Source: Macrosoma leucophasiata (lineage: Eukaryota; Arthropoda; Insecta; Lepidoptera; Hedylidae). From it: a stretch of DNA of 64,000 nt. The position numbers and the translations under genes are program-made. Below the pieces are notes generated by a model. The model was not told the DNA's origin. It searched no databases and saw nothing but the letters and a program-made list of their open reading frames with translations. How positions within the stretch are numbered: the stretch's first letter is position 1; every line of letters starts with the position of its first letter. Where the stretch lies: positions 3,472,001-3,536,000 of the forward strand of contig JAWQUS010000017.1 in assembly GCA_036365455.1 (NCBI GenBank), in the 5' to 3' direction. Below are positions 61,777-64,000 of this stretch, piece by piece.

Positions 61777-62230
61777 GGCTATTACACGACACGGTATTCA
61801 GGGTCCGGCAGAAAGGGTGGGGGTGGCCTAGCGCCGGGTTGCCGCTCATTACACTATCTGGTCGATAGCACCCTCACTCAATCGCAGTACAAATACACGG
61901 GCCGCTCCGGTCGCCCTAATTAGGGCCTTAACTCCCTAAATGTTATTTTTTTTTAATACGCTTTCACTCACATCTCCACATTAGGTTTTATATAAACCTG
62001 TGTCGTGGATGCCGTTGTACACATACAACACGTACACAAACACCCAGACCCGAAACAAATATCTGTAGGCCATACAAATATTTGTCCCGGTGCGGGGATC
62101 GAACCCGCGACCCTTCGTATCAAACGGTGGTTTCACACCGCTGGCCTAACCGGGTCGTCAAATATTATTATATTACACTACCCTGACCCTTGCTATCGTA
62201 CCCTGAATACCGTGCCGTGTAATAAGTCCT
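61777..62230. mobile_element. MITE with about 28-bp TIRs, split by SINE B
   Basis: Left GGCTATTACACGACACGGTA (continuing TTCAGGGT) pairs with the right end ACCCTGAATACCGTGCCGTG (continuing TAATAAGTCC). The interior is GC-rich (GGTGGGGGTGGCCTAGCGCC). The TSD is unclear, so the superfamily is open. Confidence 0.78.
61952..62160 (-). mobile_element. SINE family B, full length, nested in the MITE
   Basis: The reversed head GGATCGAACCCGCGACCCTT and GCTGGCCTAACCGGGTCGTC is intact. AAATGTTATT (61938-61947) and AAATATTATT (62160-62169) look like its TSD with one mismatch. Confidence 0.85.
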
Positions 62231-62252
62231 ATAATGAAATAATGAAAACTAA

Positions 62253-62480
62253 AAAATCAGATCAACTTGTTGTGCACCCAACACAATTCAACTGCAACCG
62301 GTTCCAGCGTGAAAGCACACAACTCATTATATGAAACAAAGTTAGAAACTCGCCATACCAAATGAAATATCAACGCTGAATGTAACTGGTTTTCATAAAC
62401 GTTATTTCTTGAGCAGCTGCCGATGTTATAGACCGAAAAATGCTGAATACTCATGTTCATGTACGATATTAAATCAGTGT
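62253..62480 (+). repeat. Family D repeat, copy 4
   Basis: AGATCAACTTGTTGTGCACC, AACCGGTTCCAGCGTGAAAG and TTTCTTGAGCAGCTGCCGAT. Nearly identical to 60579-60755. Confidence 0.75.
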
Positions 62481-62487
62481 TGTACTA

Positions 62488-62724
62488 TAGGTCGCGCCAG
62501 GTAAAAAGAACGCTGGCGGTCAAGCTGCGCAGTAGACGATTTATCGATCTATTTGGTGGTATGAGGTGCGGCGTTTTCAATCTGCCTACCAATACACGAA
62601 ACCGCAAGCGAAAGCTAGATCAAAAATAAACCAATAGGGCTAGTACTTTCGTGCGCGAGTGTACCGATGCGCGAACACATCCCTTCTACTTTCTTCCAGC
62701 GTTCTTTTTACGTGGCGCGACCTA
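62488..62724. mobile_element. MITE, 237 bp, 29-bp TIRs, TA target
   Basis: TAGGTCGCGCCAGGTAAAAA (continuing GAACGCTGG) and the inverted right end CCAGCGTTCTTTTTACGTGG (continuing CGCGACCTA) are flanked by TA at 62486-62487 and 62725-62726. Its interior contains ATCGAT-type short palindromes. It has no coding capacity; a Tc1/mariner affiliation is inferred only from TA. Confidence 0.85.
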
Positions 62725-62814
62725 TACAGGTATTATAATAAAGAAGAGATTGCTGGTGGACCCTCCCGATTTGTCCGCATTTGAGAATACATTCCTGTTA
62801 TTTCGAACCACACT

Positions 62815-63125
62815 TAGCCTAAACTGCACCACGATATCTGTTAAAGTTATTGTAACATTTCACACATGTGCAGGGACGAGTTGAGGGCACACGTGCTAGA
62901 GGCAGGTCGCCTATGAGGTGGACAGACCAGATAAAATCTGCACTGGGCGGTCCACTCCATGAATGCTCCAGTAAAGCAAAGAGGCGCGACGAGTGGCGAA
63001 GGATTGTGAAGCGAGCCACTACACCTGGAAATTAGACTACGACCACTCTAACAAGAGTGTAACGCAAGAAAAGAAGAACATTTCACATCCTTCTCTAACT
63101 TAAAGAAATCTGTTTAGGCAGTGAA
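62815..63125. mobile_element. Foldback MITE half, split by a LINE 3' fragment
   Basis: 62815-62864 and 63077-63125 match the left half and loop of the foldback element at 17877-18019. The intact partner arm is missing. Confidence 0.7.
62865..63076 (+). pseudogene. 5'-truncated LINE 3' end with 11-bp TSD
   Basis: AACATTTCACA at 62854-62864 and 63077-63087 flank it. The frame encodes a C-terminal remnant GRSPMRWTDQIKSALG and KRRDEWRRIVKRATTPGN then a stop, in the style of RTE-type ends (GRPPARWTDDLI). A 3' UTR of about 45 bp ends GAAAAGAAG. Confidence 0.8.
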
Positions 63126-63278
63126 GGCTTAGCTATTTATTGATAAAACGCGAACGCTTAGTGATATGCGCGGAACAAATCCAAAAACTACTAGTTCGGA
63201 TTTGTCTCGCGTATATTAAACTAAAATAATTATTTAAAATCAACCCAACGTTTCGGGCACTTTTCAGCTTCCGTGGTT

Positions 63279-63570
63279 TTTTTTTTTTTTTTATGTTATG
63301 GAAGTGGTAAACAAGCATGCAGTTCACATTGATGTTAAGTGATGACTGCAGCCTATAGACACCCACACAAAGACCAAGGTCAAAATGCAGATGCGTTACC
63401 ACTCCTGAGGCCTAAGGTCTTATGCCTCTGTGCCGGAAATTACAGGGCCGTACATTACCACCTGACCGGAACACGATAGTGTTGAACACTACCATTTAGC
63501 GGCAAGTATATTAGGTAATGCGGTGGTGCCTACGCCCGCGAGCTCCGACACTGGAGCTCTACCACCAGTA
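63279..63570 (-). mobile_element. SINE family A, full length, near consensus
   Basis: Its tail is the T run at 63279-63292; the body ends at CTCTACCACCAGT. Among the least diverged copies. Confidence 0.9.
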
Positions 63571-63576
63571 AAAACC

Positions 63577-63614
63577 TCACCTCAGTCTGCCGTGGTCTCG
63601 GCAGACTGAGGTGA
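63577..63614. repeat. Perfect 16-bp hairpin
   Basis: TCACCTCAGTCTGCCG (63577-63592) and its complement (63599-63614) surround TGGTCT. It is GC-richer than other hairpins here; it sits at the SINE A 5' junction. Confidence 0.93.
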
Positions 63615-63699
63615 TGATTGCCTGACATCTTTTAAATAATCATTTAAGTTCAATACTACATGCATATGTATGTATACATAAATCCAACTACTCCATCTT

Positions 63700-64000
63700 C
63701 TGTTGGTAGAGCTCCAGTGACGGAGCTCGTGGGCGTAGGCACCACCGCATTACCTAATATACTTGCCGCTAAATGTTAGTGTTCAGCACTATCGTGTTCT
63801 GGTCAGGTGGTAATGTACGGCTCTGTAAGTTCCGACACAGAAGCACAACACGTTAGGCCTAACGTGTAATGCCTCTGTACCTTTCCTGAGGCCTCAGGAG
63901 TGGTAACGCATCTGCACTTTGACCTTGGTCTTTGTGTAAGTGTTTATAGACTGCAGCCATCACTTAACATCAATGTGAACAACATGCTTGTTTGCCACTT
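63700..64000 (+). mobile_element. SINE family A, runs to the window edge
   Basis: CTGTTGGTAGAGCTCCAGTG to TTGTTTGCCACTT. It contains a 30-bp insertion or local inverted duplication around 63850-63890 (CACGTTAGGCCTAACGTG) that no other copy has. Confidence 0.87.

Overview
This is an AT-rich, gene-poor eukaryotic window that looks like lepidopteran (moth or butterfly) intergenic DNA. The reasons are the dense SINE/MITE content, cognate repeats that are familiar from moth genomes, paired mariner elements, a Dong/R4-like LINE and a BEL/Pao LTR element. I recognise no host protein-coding gene. Every long open frame belongs to a mobile element or to a tandem repeat. The clade assignment is inference from repeat content.

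Layout. 1-7.7 kb: SINE copies, a 144-bp minisatellite (2327-3484), a complete 5S-rRNA-headed SINE (3795-4154), two near-perfect hairpins, and a 179-bp (CA)n tract. 7.96-12.41 kb: a complete-looking R4/Dong-type LINE (one ORF of 1204 codons with RT and a restriction-like endonuclease) that sits inside the (TAA)n tail of a 5S SINE; the SINE's own 13-bp target duplication brackets the composite. 12.4-18.9 kb: SINE debris, a 3' fragment of a second R4 element, a Tc1-like MITE and a duplicated segment. 18.9-20.2 kb: mariner copy 1, disabled by one nonsense codon. 20.2-26.4 kb: SINEs, a tRNA-like element in a 44-bp inverted repeat, and quiet DNA. 26.4-35.9 kb: a 9.4-kb BEL/Pao LTR retrotransposon with near-identical LTRs, a 5-bp TSD, PBS, PPT and an uninterrupted 1788-codon gag-pol frame; it is the youngest element here. 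36-44 kb: a hAT-like MITE with an 8-bp TSD, a triplicated segment, and a three-level nest of PIF/Harbinger-like MITE, 5S SINE and second Harbinger-like MITE. 45.0-46.4 kb: mariner copy 2 (frameshifted). 46.8-55 kb: two tandem duplications (one with a 1317-bp period that copied a SINE), a dispersed element with a GGGTTCC hairpin end, and tRNA-like palindromes. 55-64 kb: a second Tc1-like MITE, RTE-type LINE ends, several more MITEs (one split by a LINE fragment with an 11-bp TSD), and SINEs.

The elements fall into interacting layers. Autonomous elements (BEL/Pao, R4/Dong, mariner, RTE-type LINE remnants) supply machinery, and four SINE families plus at least six MITE families are their likely dependents. 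The most unusual system is the 5S-rRNA-derived SINE. Its tail resembles an RTE LINE 3' end and finishes in (ATT/TAA)n, and that tail then served as the landing site for the TAA-associated R4/Dong LINE. Family labels rest on motifs read by eye; no database search was possible.
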